A stretch of DNA of 64,000 nt. Origin: Mycobacterium sp. MS1601 (GTDB taxonomy: Bacteria > Actinomycetota > Actinomycetes > Mycobacteriales > Mycobacteriaceae). Both the position numbers and the translations under genes were made by a program. Positions 28,554 through 37,663 of this stretch are shown here, piece by piece. Each line of letters begins with the position of its first letter. Positions within the stretch are counted from its first letter, which is position 1. The stretch lies in the NCBI RefSeq assembly GCF_001984215.1, contig NZ_CP019420.1:2418001-2482000 (forward strand), written 5' to 3'. The notes under the pieces are model-generated. The model had not been told where the DNA came from and did no database searches. It saw only the letters and a program-made list of their open reading frames with translations.

Positions 28554-29194
28554 TGACCTCGCCGCGGTGGTATTCGTGGCACAACGACTACGACGACCTG
28601 GAGACGGTGGCGACCCGCCGTCTCCAGGTGGTACAGGAGACGCTGACCCAGGCATTGGACATGGCACCCCCCGGAGCACTGCGTGCCATCAGCATGTGCG
28701 CCGGACAGGCCCGTGATCTTCTTCCGATCCTGATCAATCATCCACGCGGACAAGATATCTCCGCGATGTTCGTCGAGCGTGACGAACTCAATGCGGCGTT
28801 CCTGCTCGGCGCCATCGGCAGTACCGGGCTGGTGGACATCGACGTGGTGCAGGCCGACGCCGGCAACACCGACACCTACCTGAGCTCGGGTCCGGCGGAT
28901 CTGGTGCTGCTCGGCGGTGTCTTCGCCAACATCGACCTCATCGACGCGCGCAGCACCGTGGATAGCCTGACCGCCCTGTGCCGGCCGGGCGCTGTGGTGG
29001 TGTGGTCGTGTTACGGTCCGCGGTTGACCGAAGCCGCAGAGATTCCGGTGCTGTTCGAGGCCGCCGACTTTCAGCGGATCACTGCGCGGCACGACGCCGA
29101 AGACGGCTTCACCGTTGCGGCACACCGCTACCGCGGGCAGTCCACCGAACTGCGCCCAGGACGACAGTTCTTCCGCTTCACAGACGTCGCCTGA
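28550..29194 (+). CDS. Class I SAM-dependent methyltransferase-like protein
   Basis: This 214-residue protein has a Rossmann-like methyltransferase pattern: motif I RAISMCAGQARDLLPIL, an acidic residue after the second strand (MFVERDE), motif IV GPADLVLLGGVFANI and a later LCRPGAVVVWSC strand. An N-terminal WHNDYDD segment probably forms the cap. Substrate unknown. It is the last gene of the Rieske operon and converges with gntR. Confidence 0.65.
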   Translation: MMTSPRWYSWHNDYDDLETVATRRLQVVQETLTQALDMAPPGALRAISMCAGQARDLLPILINHPRGQDISAMFVERDELNAAFLLGAIGSTGLVDIDVVQADAGNTDTYLSSGPADLVLLGGVFANIDLIDARSTVDSLTALCRPGAVVVWSCYGPRLTEAAEIPVLFEAADFQRITARHDAEDGFTVAAHRYRGQSTELRPGRQFFRFTDVA

Positions 29195-29203
29195 TCCGCC
29201 CGC

Positions 29204-29875
29204 TCAGGCGTCGGCGGATTCGGCCTCATCGGGGGAATGCGTGCCGCCCTGGTTGGCGTGCCGGCTCTGCAGGTGTCGACGCATCAACATCACCGCCAGC
29301 TCGTCATCGGCATCGAGGATCGCCCTGATGATCGCCGCGTGCTCTTCCCAAGAATGGCCGACGGCCGAACTCTTCCCGCCGACCAGGTGACGCGATTGAT
29401 TGCGCACCGCGCGCAAGGTATCCGCCAGGAAGCGCGACCCGCTGGCCTCACCGAGGAGGCTGTGGAACCTGTCGTTGAGTTCGTCCAGATCCTCGACCTC
29501 GCCGGATTCGGACACACGCTGTCCTTCTTCGAGAAGGTCGACCAGGGCGCTTCGCAGCGTCTCGTCGAGCCTACCGACGGTGTGGCGCACCGCGATGGAC
29601 TCCAACGCGATTCGCATTTCGCGCACCACATCGAGTTCGTGCTGGTCGAGCTGGACCACGCGCACGCCGCGGCGGGGCATCGACTCCACCAGGCCCTCGG
29701 CCTCCAGGCGGCGGAACGCCTCACGAACCGGAAATCGCGAGACCCCGAGACGATCGGAAATATTGAACTCGTTGAGGCGCTCGCCGGGCGCCAGTTCTCC
29801 GTCGAGGATCAGGCGCCGCAGCTCGTCGACCGTCTCATCACGAAGCGATCGATGTCGGCTTCCCACCGATGACAT
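29204..29875 (-). CDS. GntR-family regulator (FCD/FadR subfamily)
   Basis: This regulator of 223 residues has an N-terminal winged helix (about 10-75, ELAPGERLNEFNISDRLGVS, FPVREAFRRLEAEGL) and a C-terminal FCD ligand domain with histidines in a likely metal site (FHSLLGEASGS, EEHAAIIRAI). GAGGTAG precedes the ATG at 29875. A near-perfect 11-bp palindrome TTGGATACCAA lies 27 bases upstream, and related motifs precede the three other units. It is divergent from the VOC gene and probably represses the island until its substrate arrives. Confidence 0.88.
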   Translation of the reverse strand: MSSVGSRHRSLRDETVDELRRLILDGELAPGERLNEFNISDRLGVSRFPVREAFRRLEAEGLVESMPRRGVRVVQLDQHELDVVREMRIALESIAVRHTVGRLDETLRSALVDLLEEGQRVSESGEVEDLDELNDRFHSLLGEASGSRFLADTLRAVRNQSRHLVGGKSSAVGHSWEEHAAIIRAILDADDELAVMLMRRHLQSRHANQGGTHSPDEAESADA

Positions 29876-29901
29876 GCCGTCTACCTCAATCTGTTTGGCT
29901 G

Positions 29902-29912
29902 TTGGATACCAA
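29902..29912 (-). promoter_or_regulatory. Candidate autoregulatory GntR operator
   Basis: TTGGATACCAA reads TTGGTATCCAA on the other strand, a palindrome broken only at the centre. It sits in the gntR promoter region, 27 bases before the start codon. Confidence 0.55.
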
Positions 29913-30015
29913 TAGGCACCCAGTCCGTTGTCGGAGTGACATTACCGGGTGTCCGAGCGTGGCGGGCCGGTTGAAACCTCCTGGTAATTTGCTCCGTCCT
30001 GGGTCGTAACAATCT

Positions 30016-30025
30016 TTGGATACAA
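30016..30025 (+). promoter_or_regulatory. Candidate GntR operator upstream of the VOC gene
   Basis: TTGGATACAA is identical to the copy at 26463. It lies 9 bases before the first GTG (30034) and 54 bases before the better-supported GTG at 30079. Confidence 0.55.
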
Positions 30026-30078
30026 AAGCCCGTGTGACTACTTCCTACAGCCATATCGCAGCAACCGGCAAGGGGCTG

Positions 30079-30471
30079 GTGGCGGCCAAGCAGTTCGATC
30101 ACATCGTGCTCCGAGTGGCGGATCCGGTCGCGTCGGTGAACTGGTATGTCGAGAAGTTCGGATTCCTGGTGCACCGCCTCGACGAATTCCTGGCCGGCAC
30201 CGTGCCGTTCCCGTCAGTGGAGGTATGCCCCGGGAACATCATCGATCTGGACCCCCGTAAGCCGGCCACCGGGACCAACATGTCGCACTTCGCCATCGAC
30301 ATCGACCCCGTCGATCTGGTGGCGCTGGCGACGTCTGGTGCATTCGAGAACATCGACGGCCCCTACCGCCGCTGGGGCGCCCACGGTCCCGCCGACCTGG
30401 TCTACGTGCAGGATCCCGACGGCCACATCATCGAGTTGCGCCATTACGGCCCCAGCCAGATCGAGGCCTGA
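30079..30471 (+). CDS. VOC-superfamily (glyoxalase/dioxygenase-like) protein
   Basis: This protein of about 130 residues has the paired beta-alpha-beta modules of VOC enzymes: FDHIVLRVADPVASVNWYVE with the first metal His, then MSHFAIDID, and the terminal YVQDPDGHIIELRHYG with the last Glu. The GTG at 30079 has AAGGGG at good distance; GTG at 30034 would add 15 residues and lacks a ribosome binding site. It is a single-domain metalloenzyme, possibly a lyase, isomerase or ring-cleaving enzyme for the island pathway. Confidence 0.78.
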   Translation: MAAKQFDHIVLRVADPVASVNWYVEKFGFLVHRLDEFLAGTVPFPSVEVCPGNIIDLDPRKPATGTNMSHFAIDIDPVDLVALATSGAFENIDGPYRRWGAHGPADLVYVQDPDGHIIELRHYGPSQIEA

Positions 30472-30478
30472 GGCGCCG

Positions 30479-31849
30479 GTGGAGATCCTCGCCCGGCGGG
30501 CCACCGCCGTCGGCTCCGGTGGCGCAGTGGCGGCCGGGTCGCGCACCGCGGCGGCGATTGGAGCCCGCGCACTGGCCGACGGCGGTAACGCCTTCGACGC
30601 CGTGCTGTCCGCCGCGCTCGCCGAGACGGTGGCCCTGCCCTCGAAGTGCGGGCTCGCCGGTGATGTGGTGGCGCTCTATCTCACCTCCGGCTCCTCGGCA
30701 CCTCGGTCCCTCGTCTCGGTCGGCGGTGCCGCGCGCGGTCTCTACGACGCGGCCGCGTCGGCCGGTTGGCCGACCCCGTTGACCGGGCCCCTGTCGGTAG
30801 GGGTGCCCGGCGCCCCGGCCGGTTACGCCCGGGTGGCCGAGCTGGCGTCGATGCCATTGGCGCGCTTGGCCGCCCCGGCTATCGAGCTCGCGCGCCGGGG
30901 CATCTGGTGGTCATCGATGAACACCCTGTTGGCGCAGGAATCCCGGGCGCTGCTGCGCGAATACCAGCCGAACGGCTGTGTCTACGCGCCGCTTCAGGCG
31001 CCGCACGCCGAAGGCGACATCGTCCGGCTGCCGGGGCTGGCCGACGCCCTCGAAGAGTTCGCGCTCTGCCGGGAGGCGCTGTTCGGCGGCCCGGTCGGGA
31101 CGGCGACGCTGAAGACCGTCGAGCGCCACGGCGGGCCGCTGAGTGCCGTGGACCTGCTGTCGGTACAACCGGTGGACGAGCCGGCGCACAGCGTCGAAAC
31201 ACACTGCGGGCCGGTGTGGGCCACCAATGCCCCCACCTTCGGCCCTTCCCTGACCTCCGTCCTCGCCGGCCTCGACCCCTCCACACTGGGCTCCCACGAT
31301 GCGCGCCGGGCACTGTCCGCGCGGACCAATGACGAGGGAACGTCGACCGTTGCGGCCGTCGACGCCGCAGGCAACGCCGTGGTGATGGTGCACTCACTGT
31401 CGTTTCCCCAGTACGGCAGCGGCCTGGTGGTCGACGGCTTCGACCTCATCCTGTCCAACCGGGCCGGCCGCGGATTCACCTTCGCCCCGGAGCACCCCGA
31501 CAGCCCGGTACCCGGTCGACGGCCGCCGACGACTCTGCACGCGTGGGGAATCCGCTTCGGCGAAGGCTGGCTGCTCGGCGGTACTCCCGGTGGCCGCCAG
31601 CAGCTGCCGTGGAACATGCAGGTGCTGGGCCATCTCATGGGTGCCCCGGCCCACCGGCCCGAGCACGCCATCGGCGCCGCGCTGTGCGCACCGCGCTGGG
31701 AACTCGCGGCTGACGGCACCGATCGGCTCGAGGGTCGCGACATGCCACAACTCAGCGCGCGATCGGGACACACGGTGGTCGGTCGAGGTTTCCCGGGCTG
31801 CGTGGCCGGTGCCGATCCGCGGTGGGACGGCGCGGCGGTGGCGATATGA
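30479..31849 (+). CDS. Gamma-glutamyltransferase-like N-terminal nucleophile hydrolase
   Basis: This 456-residue member of the gamma-glutamyltranspeptidase family is predicted to cleave an amide or gamma-glutamyl bond. Family segments include ADGGNAFDAVLSAALAE near the start, a candidate autoprocessing site in NDEGTSTVAAVDAAGNAV (Thr nucleophile) and YGSGLVVDGFDLILSNRAG. No signal peptide is seen, so it is probably cytoplasmic, unlike classic GGT. It is shorter than typical GGT (about 530-580). It starts with GTG at 30479, seven bases after the VOC stop; the longer open frame is a shadow of the VOC gene. It overlaps the next gene (ATGA). Confidence 0.75.
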   Translation: MEILARRATAVGSGGAVAAGSRTAAAIGARALADGGNAFDAVLSAALAETVALPSKCGLAGDVVALYLTSGSSAPRSLVSVGGAARGLYDAAASAGWPTPLTGPLSVGVPGAPAGYARVAELASMPLARLAAPAIELARRGIWWSSMNTLLAQESRALLREYQPNGCVYAPLQAPHAEGDIVRLPGLADALEEFALCREALFGGPVGTATLKTVERHGGPLSAVDLLSVQPVDEPAHSVETHCGPVWATNAPTFGPSLTSVLAGLDPSTLGSHDARRALSARTNDEGTSTVAAVDAAGNAVVMVHSLSFPQYGSGLVVDGFDLILSNRAGRGFTFAPEHPDSPVPGRRPPTTLHAWGIRFGEGWLLGGTPGGRQQLPWNMQVLGHLMGAPAHRPEHAIGAALCAPRWELAADGTDRLEGRDMPQLSARSGHTVVGRGFPGCVAGADPRWDGAAVAI

Positions 31850-32625
31850 CGACAGTCGCGGTGATCGGCCGCGGCACCATCGGCAGTGTCGTCGCCTCGG
31901 CGCTGGCCGCGGGGGACGTTGCCGGCTGCACCCTGCTCGGGACCGCCGACAGCAGCACCGGCGCACCGCAGGTGCGCGCGTTGGTCTCAGACAGTGACAT
32001 CGTGGTCGAAGCCGCCACTGCTGCGGTCGCCCGTACGTTGATTCCGTTGGCACTGGCCGCCGGAACCGACCTCGTGGCCTGTTCGTGCGCAGCACTGGCC
32101 GACGACGACATCCTGGCCGACTCTCCGCGGCAGGGCCGAATCGTGTTGCCGCCCGGGGCGATCGGTGGGTTCGACATCCTCGCCGCGGCGGCGCGCCGCG
32201 ATTCCGACTCTGCCGAGGTGGAACACGTCACCATCAAGAATTCCGCCGCTTTCGGCCTGGCGCAGCAGCTCAGTGAGCCCGTCGAGATGTTCCGCGGTTC
32301 GGCTCGAGAGGCCGCCAAACGGTTCCCGCTCACCTCCAACTCCTCGGTGGCACTGGCGTACGCCACCGTGGGGCTGGACCGGTTGTTGGTGACAGTCATC
32401 GCGGACCCGTCGGCCACCGGGACACGCCACCTCATCCGGTGGTCGTCGTCGATCGGCGCCTACGAATTCGAGTTCCGCAATGCCGTCGACGAAAAGTCAG
32501 GCGGGCGAACGTCTCTGATCACGGCGTGGTCGGTGATCCAGACGCTCGACAGTCTCCACAAGGGCGCGGGTCCGGGGTTGGTGTTTGCCGTCGGCGCCCC
32601 GCACAAGGGATCCAACAGCCGATGA
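31846..32625 (+). CDS. L-aspartate dehydrogenase-like oxidoreductase (NadX family)
   Basis: This NAD(P)-dependent protein of 259 residues has the Rossmann motif VIGRGTIGSVVASAL, the conserved VSDSDIVVEAA, a GAIGGFDILAAA segment and the catalytic-region pattern FPLTSNSSVALAYATVGLD. These match L-aspartate dehydrogenase, which deaminates aspartate or makes iminoaspartate for NAD. The ATG at 31846 overlaps the previous stop. In this setting it may recycle an amino-acid intermediate; the substrate is not certain. Confidence 0.72.
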   Translation: MTTVAVIGRGTIGSVVASALAAGDVAGCTLLGTADSSTGAPQVRALVSDSDIVVEAATAAVARTLIPLALAAGTDLVACSCAALADDDILADSPRQGRIVLPPGAIGGFDILAAAARRDSDSAEVEHVTIKNSAAFGLAQQLSEPVEMFRGSAREAAKRFPLTSNSSVALAYATVGLDRLLVTVIADPSATGTRHLIRWSSSIGAYEFEFRNAVDEKSGGRTSLITAWSVIQTLDSLHKGAGPGLVFAVGAPHKGSNSR

Positions 32626-32714
32626 CCCACTTCGCCCCTCACCCCCTGCAGGCTGGAAACATGTCGGAAACCTGCTGCGCCATCGTTCGTAAAAGACGGT
32701 CCGTTTACTTCACT

Positions 32715-32724
32715 GTGGATACAA
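32715..32724 (+). promoter_or_regulatory. Candidate GntR operator upstream of the ABC transporter
   Basis: GTGGATACAA differs by one base from the TTGGATACAA motif. It lies 65 bases before the ATPase start codon in the only sizeable gap (164 bases) inside the plus-strand part of the island. Confidence 0.45.
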
Positions 32725-32789
32725 CATGCAAACTGCCGCTGTGAGTTCCCCCGCCACTCACCGGCGCCAACAAGCGAAGTGAGCACCTG

Positions 32790-33629
32790 ATGGCCCAACG
32801 TCTCAGCCCTGCCGCCGCGCCGTCCTCCCACGCAACGACCCCCACCCTCGCGGCTGAACCCGATCGCGTGCGGCTCAAGGACCTCTGCATCGTCTTCGGC
32901 CGCGGGGACCAGGCCGTGGTCGCGGTGGAGGGCGTCGATCTGACCGTCCGGCCCCGCGAGATCGTGTCGATCGTCGGGCATTCCGGTTGCGGCAAGTCCA
33001 CCGTCCTGCGTGCCATCGCCGGGTTGCTGCCCGATGCCTCGGTACAGGGCGAACTCGCCATCCTGGGCCAATCGCCCGACGCGGCCCGGAAATCCGGCCT
33101 GCTCAGCATGGTGTTCCAGGATCCGGTGCTGGCGCCGTGGCGGACCGCCGAAGGCAACGTCCGGCTACCCTCACAGGTCGCGCGCGGCCACCGGCCCGCA
33201 CCCACCAAGACAGCCAGGGAACAGCTCGAGCTCGTCGGTCTCAAAGGGTACGAAAACCGTTACCCCCGGCAGCTTTCCGGCGGACAACGGCAGCGCGTGT
33301 CGTTGGCACGTGCCTTGATGATGCAGCCCCAGGTCCTCTTGATGGATGAACCGTTCGGCGCGCTGGACGAGATCACCCGCGATGAGATGCACACCGAACT
33401 GCTGCGCATCTGGGGGACCACGGAAACCTCCATCGTCCTGGTGACACACTCCATCACCGAGGCGGTGTTCCTGTCCGACCACATCGTGGTGATGGCCGCA
33501 CACCCCGGCCGCGTCACCGACTTCATCTCCGTCGATCAACCGCGACCGCGACGCAGCGACTTCAAAGACACCCCCGAGTTCATCGACATTCAGCACCGCA
33601 TCCGCACCGCATTGGAGACACATCGATGA
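32790..33629 (+). CDS. ABC transporter ATP-binding protein (NitT/TauT type)
   Basis: This 279-residue ATPase has Walker A GHSGCGKSTV, Q-loop in MVFQDPVLAPW, signature LSGGQRQRVSLARAL and Walker B LLMDEPFGALDE with the H-loop in LVTHSI. It belongs to the SsuB/TauB/NrtD group that energises uptake of nitrate, sulfonates, taurine and small heterocycles such as pyrimidine precursors. It overlaps the permease gene by four bases (ATGA). Confidence 0.92.
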   Translation: MAQRLSPAAAPSSHATTPTLAAEPDRVRLKDLCIVFGRGDQAVVAVEGVDLTVRPREIVSIVGHSGCGKSTVLRAIAGLLPDASVQGELAILGQSPDAARKSGLLSMVFQDPVLAPWRTAEGNVRLPSQVARGHRPAPTKTAREQLELVGLKGYENRYPRQLSGGQRQRVSLARALMMQPQVLLMDEPFGALDEITRDEMHTELLRIWGTTETSIVLVTHSITEAVFLSDHIVVMAAHPGRVTDFISVDQPRPRRSDFKDTPEFIDIQHRIRTALETHR

Positions 33630-34447
33630 CGGCGGTCCAGACCTCCGCCCCTGTCCGTGCCGTCATCCCGCCACCACAGCGGCAACGACGGCTGATGGCG
33701 GCACTCCGCGCCTGCCGCTCCTGGCTCGCGGTTGGCGTGGCACTGCTGCTGTGGCAAGGCATCGTCGGCTGGCTCGAGATCCCGACCTACGTGCTGCCGG
33801 CCCCGACCGACATCGTGGACGCCTTCACGAGCGCGCCGGGCCTGCTGCTGGGCGGACTGTGGGCCACCACGAAGTTGTCGCTGCTCGGATTCGCCGCGGC
33901 CATCGTCATCGGTGTGCTGCTCGCGGTGTTGATCGCCCGCAGTGAGCTCTTCGAGCAGGTTGCCTATCCCTTTCTCAACATCATCCGGGTGATGCCCACC
34001 GTCGCCATCGCCCCGCTGCTGATCATCTGGTTCGGTCGCACCGGTGTTCCGATCATCATCTGCTCGTGTCTCATCGCGATCTTCCCCATCATCGTCGACG
34101 TGGCCCATGGTTTGACCTCGGTGGACCACGATCTGATCAACATGATGAAGCTGGCCAACGCCAGTGAACTGTCGATCCTGTTCCGGATCCGGATCCCCAA
34201 CTGCCTGCCCTACCTGTTCTCGTCGTTCCGGGTGTCCGCGCCCGGGGCCGTGGTGGGTGCTCTGCTCGGTGAATTCATCGGAGCGCGAGAAGGATTGGGA
34301 TATCTCATCACGGTGTACAGCGCACAGCTGAACACTCCCATGGTGTTCGTCCTGGCGCTGCTGTCCTGCCTGCTCGGAATCGTCTTCTTCAACACGTGTG
34401 TCTTCGCCGAGCGGATGCTCGTCCCCTGGAAGACCGTCGTGCGCTGA
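33626..34447 (+). CDS. ABC transporter permease (NitT/TauT type)
   Basis: This membrane protein of 273 residues has six or so hydrophobic segments and the binding-protein-dependent permease loop near ASELSILFRIRIPNCLPY with GALLGEFIGAREGLGY. It forms the channel with the preceding ATPase and the following lipoprotein. The start ATG overlaps the ATPase stop. Confidence 0.92.
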   Translation: MTAVQTSAPVRAVIPPPQRQRRLMAALRACRSWLAVGVALLLWQGIVGWLEIPTYVLPAPTDIVDAFTSAPGLLLGGLWATTKLSLLGFAAAIVIGVLLAVLIARSELFEQVAYPFLNIIRVMPTVAIAPLLIIWFGRTGVPIIICSCLIAIFPIIVDVAHGLTSVDHDLINMMKLANASELSILFRIRIPNCLPYLFSSFRVSAPGAVVGALLGEFIGAREGLGYLITVYSAQLNTPMVFVLALLSCLLGIVFFNTCVFAERMLVPWKTVVR

Positions 34448-34499
34448 GCCCTCACACGCCGTAACCGCAAGTCATTCCACCGATCGTCAAGGAGATCTC

Positions 34500-35537
34500 A
34501 TGCCCGGCTTCGCTCGTCAACGACCCGTCATCGCGCTGCTGTCCGTGTGCGCGACGCTCGTCGTCGGTGCCTGTTCGTCCTCCGGCGACGAGCCGGCCAC
34601 CACCGCCTCCGAAACCGGTGCCACCCCGGTCAAAATGGCGTTCGAATGGACCTGCTCCGGTGACTGGGCAGTGGTGGACGAGGGCATCAGCCAAGGCATC
34701 TTCGAGAAGAACGGGGTCGATCTCACCTACGACCGCGGGCAGGGCGGCAGTGACACCGTGCCCCTGGTGGCGGCCCGCGAGTTCGACTTGGGCATCCTGT
34801 CCGCACCGCCCGTGGTGATCGGTGCCGGACAGGGCATGCCGCTGACCATCATCGGAGCGGCCGCCACCGTCGGACCGGTCACCATCCTCGCGGACCCTTC
34901 GATCAAGACCCCCAAGGACCTCGAGGGACACACACTGGCGGTGCAGACCGACCAGTTCGAAGGTGCGGTGTGGGACGCATTCGTCACCGCCACCGGCATC
35001 GATGGTGATGCGGTGCAGGTGGTGCCTCGTGACGACGCCTCCGAAGCAGAGTTCCTCAACGGCGACATCGACGCACTCGTCGTCTTCTACCCGACAGCCG
35101 GCACCAAGGGCATCATGGACCGGCGACCCGGCCTCACCGTGCTGCCCATGCAGGAATCCGTGCCCACCTACGGCCACACCATCGTCGCCAACAACGACTT
35201 CCTCAGTGAAAGCCCGGACGCAGCAATGGGATTCGTCACCGGCTGGGCGGAAGCCGCCAAGTTCGTCCAGGACAACTACGACGAGTCCTACCAGCGACTG
35301 GTCGAGAAGTGCCCCGAGGTGGATCCGGCGGCGCTGAAGTTCAGCATGGACGCCTACTTCGACGCCTACACCGGCTCCTACTCCCGAGAGCACGGCTTCG
35401 GCTCCTTCTCCGTGGACGGTGTGGAGGAGACTCAGAAGGTCCTGGTGGACGCAGGCCTGGCGCAGCCGACACCGGTATCGGAGTTCACCAGTGAGGAGTA
35501 CCAGCCGCAACCGCCTGTGCTGCCGGCCGCGCGGTGA
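34500..35537 (+). CDS. Lipoprotein substrate-binding protein of the ABC importer (SsuA/THI5-like)
   Basis: This exported binding protein has 345 residues. The signal peptide ends in the lipobox LVVGAC, placing the lipid-modified Cys near residue 23. The mature part has the NMT1/THI5-like pattern (KMAFEWTCSGDWAVVDEGIS, YDRGQGGSDTVPLVAAREFDLGI). The ATG at 34500 follows AAGGAGA; upstream frame extension to 34398 lies in the permease. Binding specificity cannot be read, but the family favours small nitrogen- or sulfur-containing organics. Its stop overlaps the hydroxylase gene (GTGA), so uptake and oxidation are translationally coupled. Confidence 0.88.
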   Translation: MPGFARQRPVIALLSVCATLVVGACSSSGDEPATTASETGATPVKMAFEWTCSGDWAVVDEGISQGIFEKNGVDLTYDRGQGGSDTVPLVAAREFDLGILSAPPVVIGAGQGMPLTIIGAAATVGPVTILADPSIKTPKDLEGHTLAVQTDQFEGAVWDAFVTATGIDGDAVQVVPRDDASEAEFLNGDIDALVVFYPTAGTKGIMDRRPGLTVLPMQESVPTYGHTIVANNDFLSESPDAAMGFVTGWAEAAKFVQDNYDESYQRLVEKCPEVDPAALKFSMDAYFDAYTGSYSREHGFGSFSVDGVEETQKVLVDAGLAQPTPVSEFTSEEYQPQPPVLPAAR

Positions 35538-37663
35538 CCGGAGTTCCCGCACCGATCGGGGTGCCCGCACCCCGATCGGACGCATTGGCCAAGCTGACCG
35601 GTGAATTCGCCTATGCCACCGCCGTGCACGCCGACGGTGAACTGCACGCCGTCACGGTCCGCAGCACCGTCGCCAGTGCGGTGCTGCGCGGCGTGGACTC
35701 CACATCGGCGCTGGCCGTCGACGGCGCCGTACTGGTGTTGACCGGGGCGGACATCCCAGGGCGGCGGCTGGGGTCCAAGACCGCAGATCAACCCGTTCTC
35801 GCCGACGGTGTGGTGCGCCACCACGGTGAGGCCGTGGCGGTGGTGATCGCCGAAACCTCCACAGCTGCACACGAAATGGCGCGCCGCCTCGATGTCACCT
35901 ACCTTCCGACCCGCCCCCTGCTGGATCCCGAGCTCGCGACATCACCGCATGCGCCGCTGGTCGGGTCAGAGCACAATGTAATCGCCGAACATCGCACCAC
36001 CCGCGGATCGGGTCGCGGCGAGGTCGTGATCACCCGCCGGTGGAGCACCGGGCGCCAAGACGCCGCGTTTCTGGCCCCCGAGGCCGGCGTCGCCGTTCCC
36101 CACCCGGACGGTACGGTGCACCTCACCATCGCCTCCCAAGACCTGCACAGCGACCACGCTCAGGTGACCCGTGCGCTGGGACTCGACCCGGGCCGTCTCG
36201 TCATCCACAACAGTGGAATCGGCGGTGCCTTCGGTGGCCGTGAGGACATCACCCTGCAGGCGCACCTGGTGCTTGCCGCCCTGCGCACGGGCCGGCCCGT
36301 CCGGATGCACTACAGCCGCCGGGAATCTTTGGCCGGCCATCCCAGCCGTCACCCCATGGTCAGCGATGTCGAACTCACGTGTCGTCCCACCGGAGAGTTC
36401 GTGTCGCTGACGGTCAATACCGTCCTGGACGGAGGCGCGTACGCGTCCACCTCGACACCGGTGTCGGCCATCGTGCACGACTTCAGCGCGGGCATGTACC
36501 GCTTCGCAGCGGTGGACGTCCACACCCGGGCGGTGTACACCAACAATCCACCTGCGGGAGCCATGCGCGGCTTCGGGGCCACCCAGGCCTGCTTCCTCAT
36601 CGAATCCACCGTGGACGCCGCCGCCGCCGAACTGGGCCAGCATCCCACCGAACTGCGGCACCGCAATCTGCTGTATCCCGGTGAGCCCCTGGCCATCACC
36701 GGACAGCCCCTCGACGGCTGTGCCGATCCGCGCGATGTCCTCACGGCGGCATGGGCCGCTCCGCCACCGCACACACCCCCGGAGCCACACCGTCGCCGCG
36801 GCATCGGGATCGCGTTGGGAATCAAGAGCGCCGGCCTGGGCCACGGCAAATCCGACCCAGCCACCGCCGCAGTGGTCGTGACCGCAACAGGCGTCACCGT
36901 CGAATCCTCCGCAGCCGAGGTGGGGCAGGGCGTGACCGATGTGTTGCGGCGCATCGTCGGGGCGCAACTGCCGGGACTCCCGGTGACGGTGACCGCGATG
37001 CCCACCTCGTTTCCCACCGCCGGCGGCAGCAAGGCCAGCAGGCAGACCATGGCCAGCGGCGGGGCCGCACACCGCGCCGCCGCCGAGGTCCGTCGTGAAC
37101 TCGATGCCGCCCTGGGCCCGGGCTGGACGCCCACACAGCTGTCCGCCTATCTCGGTGACCGCACCCTGCGCCGGCAATGCACCTTCGACGGCCCGCCCAC
37201 CACGGCTCACCACCCGCACAAGGCTTTTCAGATCGTCGGCCACCGGATGACCGTCGACGTCGACCTCGACACCGGACAACCGGCGGTGGTTCAGGCCATC
37301 TGTGTACAGGACTGCGGGCGTGCCCTCGACCCGGTGGCCGTACGCGGACAGTTGATCGGGGGCACCGTTCAGGGGATCGGCTTCGCACTGTGGGAGGAAT
37401 GCAGGATTGATGGCGACGGAATCCAGACAACCACCGGATTCGGTGACTACCTGATTCCGACCGCAGCGGACGTCCCTGATGTACGCGCGGTGCTACTCGA
37501 GGTACCCCACCCCGAGTTGGCTTATGGCGCAAAGGGAATCGGTGAAGGCCCGCTGGTGTCGTCACCCGCAGCTGTGGCGGCGGCGGTGCGTTCTGCCACG
37601 ATGCTGGAGCACGCAGGCATTCCGCTGTGGCGCGGTGCGCCCGCGGCGGGCGCACCGCGATGA
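35534..37663 (+). CDS. Molybdenum hydroxylase large subunit (xanthine dehydrogenase/aldehyde oxidase family)
   Basis: This molybdopterin-binding catalytic subunit has 709 residues. Family segments are GGAFGGREDITLQ, GAMRGFGATQACFLIES, VGQGVTD, the C-terminal GGTVQGIGFALWEE and the active-site Glu in AKGIGEGPLVSSPAA. It hydroxylates a ring carbon, or oxidises an aldehyde, using water. It starts with GTG at 35534, overlapping the binding-protein stop. It is somewhat short for the family. No xdhC or MoCo-sulfurase gene is nearby, so maturation depends on genes elsewhere. Confidence 0.9.
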   Translation: MTGVPAPIGVPAPRSDALAKLTGEFAYATAVHADGELHAVTVRSTVASAVLRGVDSTSALAVDGAVLVLTGADIPGRRLGSKTADQPVLADGVVRHHGEAVAVVIAETSTAAHEMARRLDVTYLPTRPLLDPELATSPHAPLVGSEHNVIAEHRTTRGSGRGEVVITRRWSTGRQDAAFLAPEAGVAVPHPDGTVHLTIASQDLHSDHAQVTRALGLDPGRLVIHNSGIGGAFGGREDITLQAHLVLAALRTGRPVRMHYSRRESLAGHPSRHPMVSDVELTCRPTGEFVSLTVNTVLDGGAYASTSTPVSAIVHDFSAGMYRFAAVDVHTRAVYTNNPPAGAMRGFGATQACFLIESTVDAAAAELGQHPTELRHRNLLYPGEPLAITGQPLDGCADPRDVLTAAWAAPPPHTPPEPHRRRGIGIALGIKSAGLGHGKSDPATAAVVVTATGVTVESSAAEVGQGVTDVLRRIVGAQLPGLPVTVTAMPTSFPTAGGSKASRQTMASGGAAHRAAAEVRRELDAALGPGWTPTQLSAYLGDRTLRRQCTFDGPPTTAHHPHKAFQIVGHRMTVDVDLDTGQPAVVQAICVQDCGRALDPVAVRGQLIGGTVQGIGFALWEECRIDGDGIQTTTGFGDYLIPTAADVPDVRAVLLEVPHPELAYGAKGIGEGPLVSSPAAVAAAVRSATMLEHAGIPLWRGAPAAGAPR

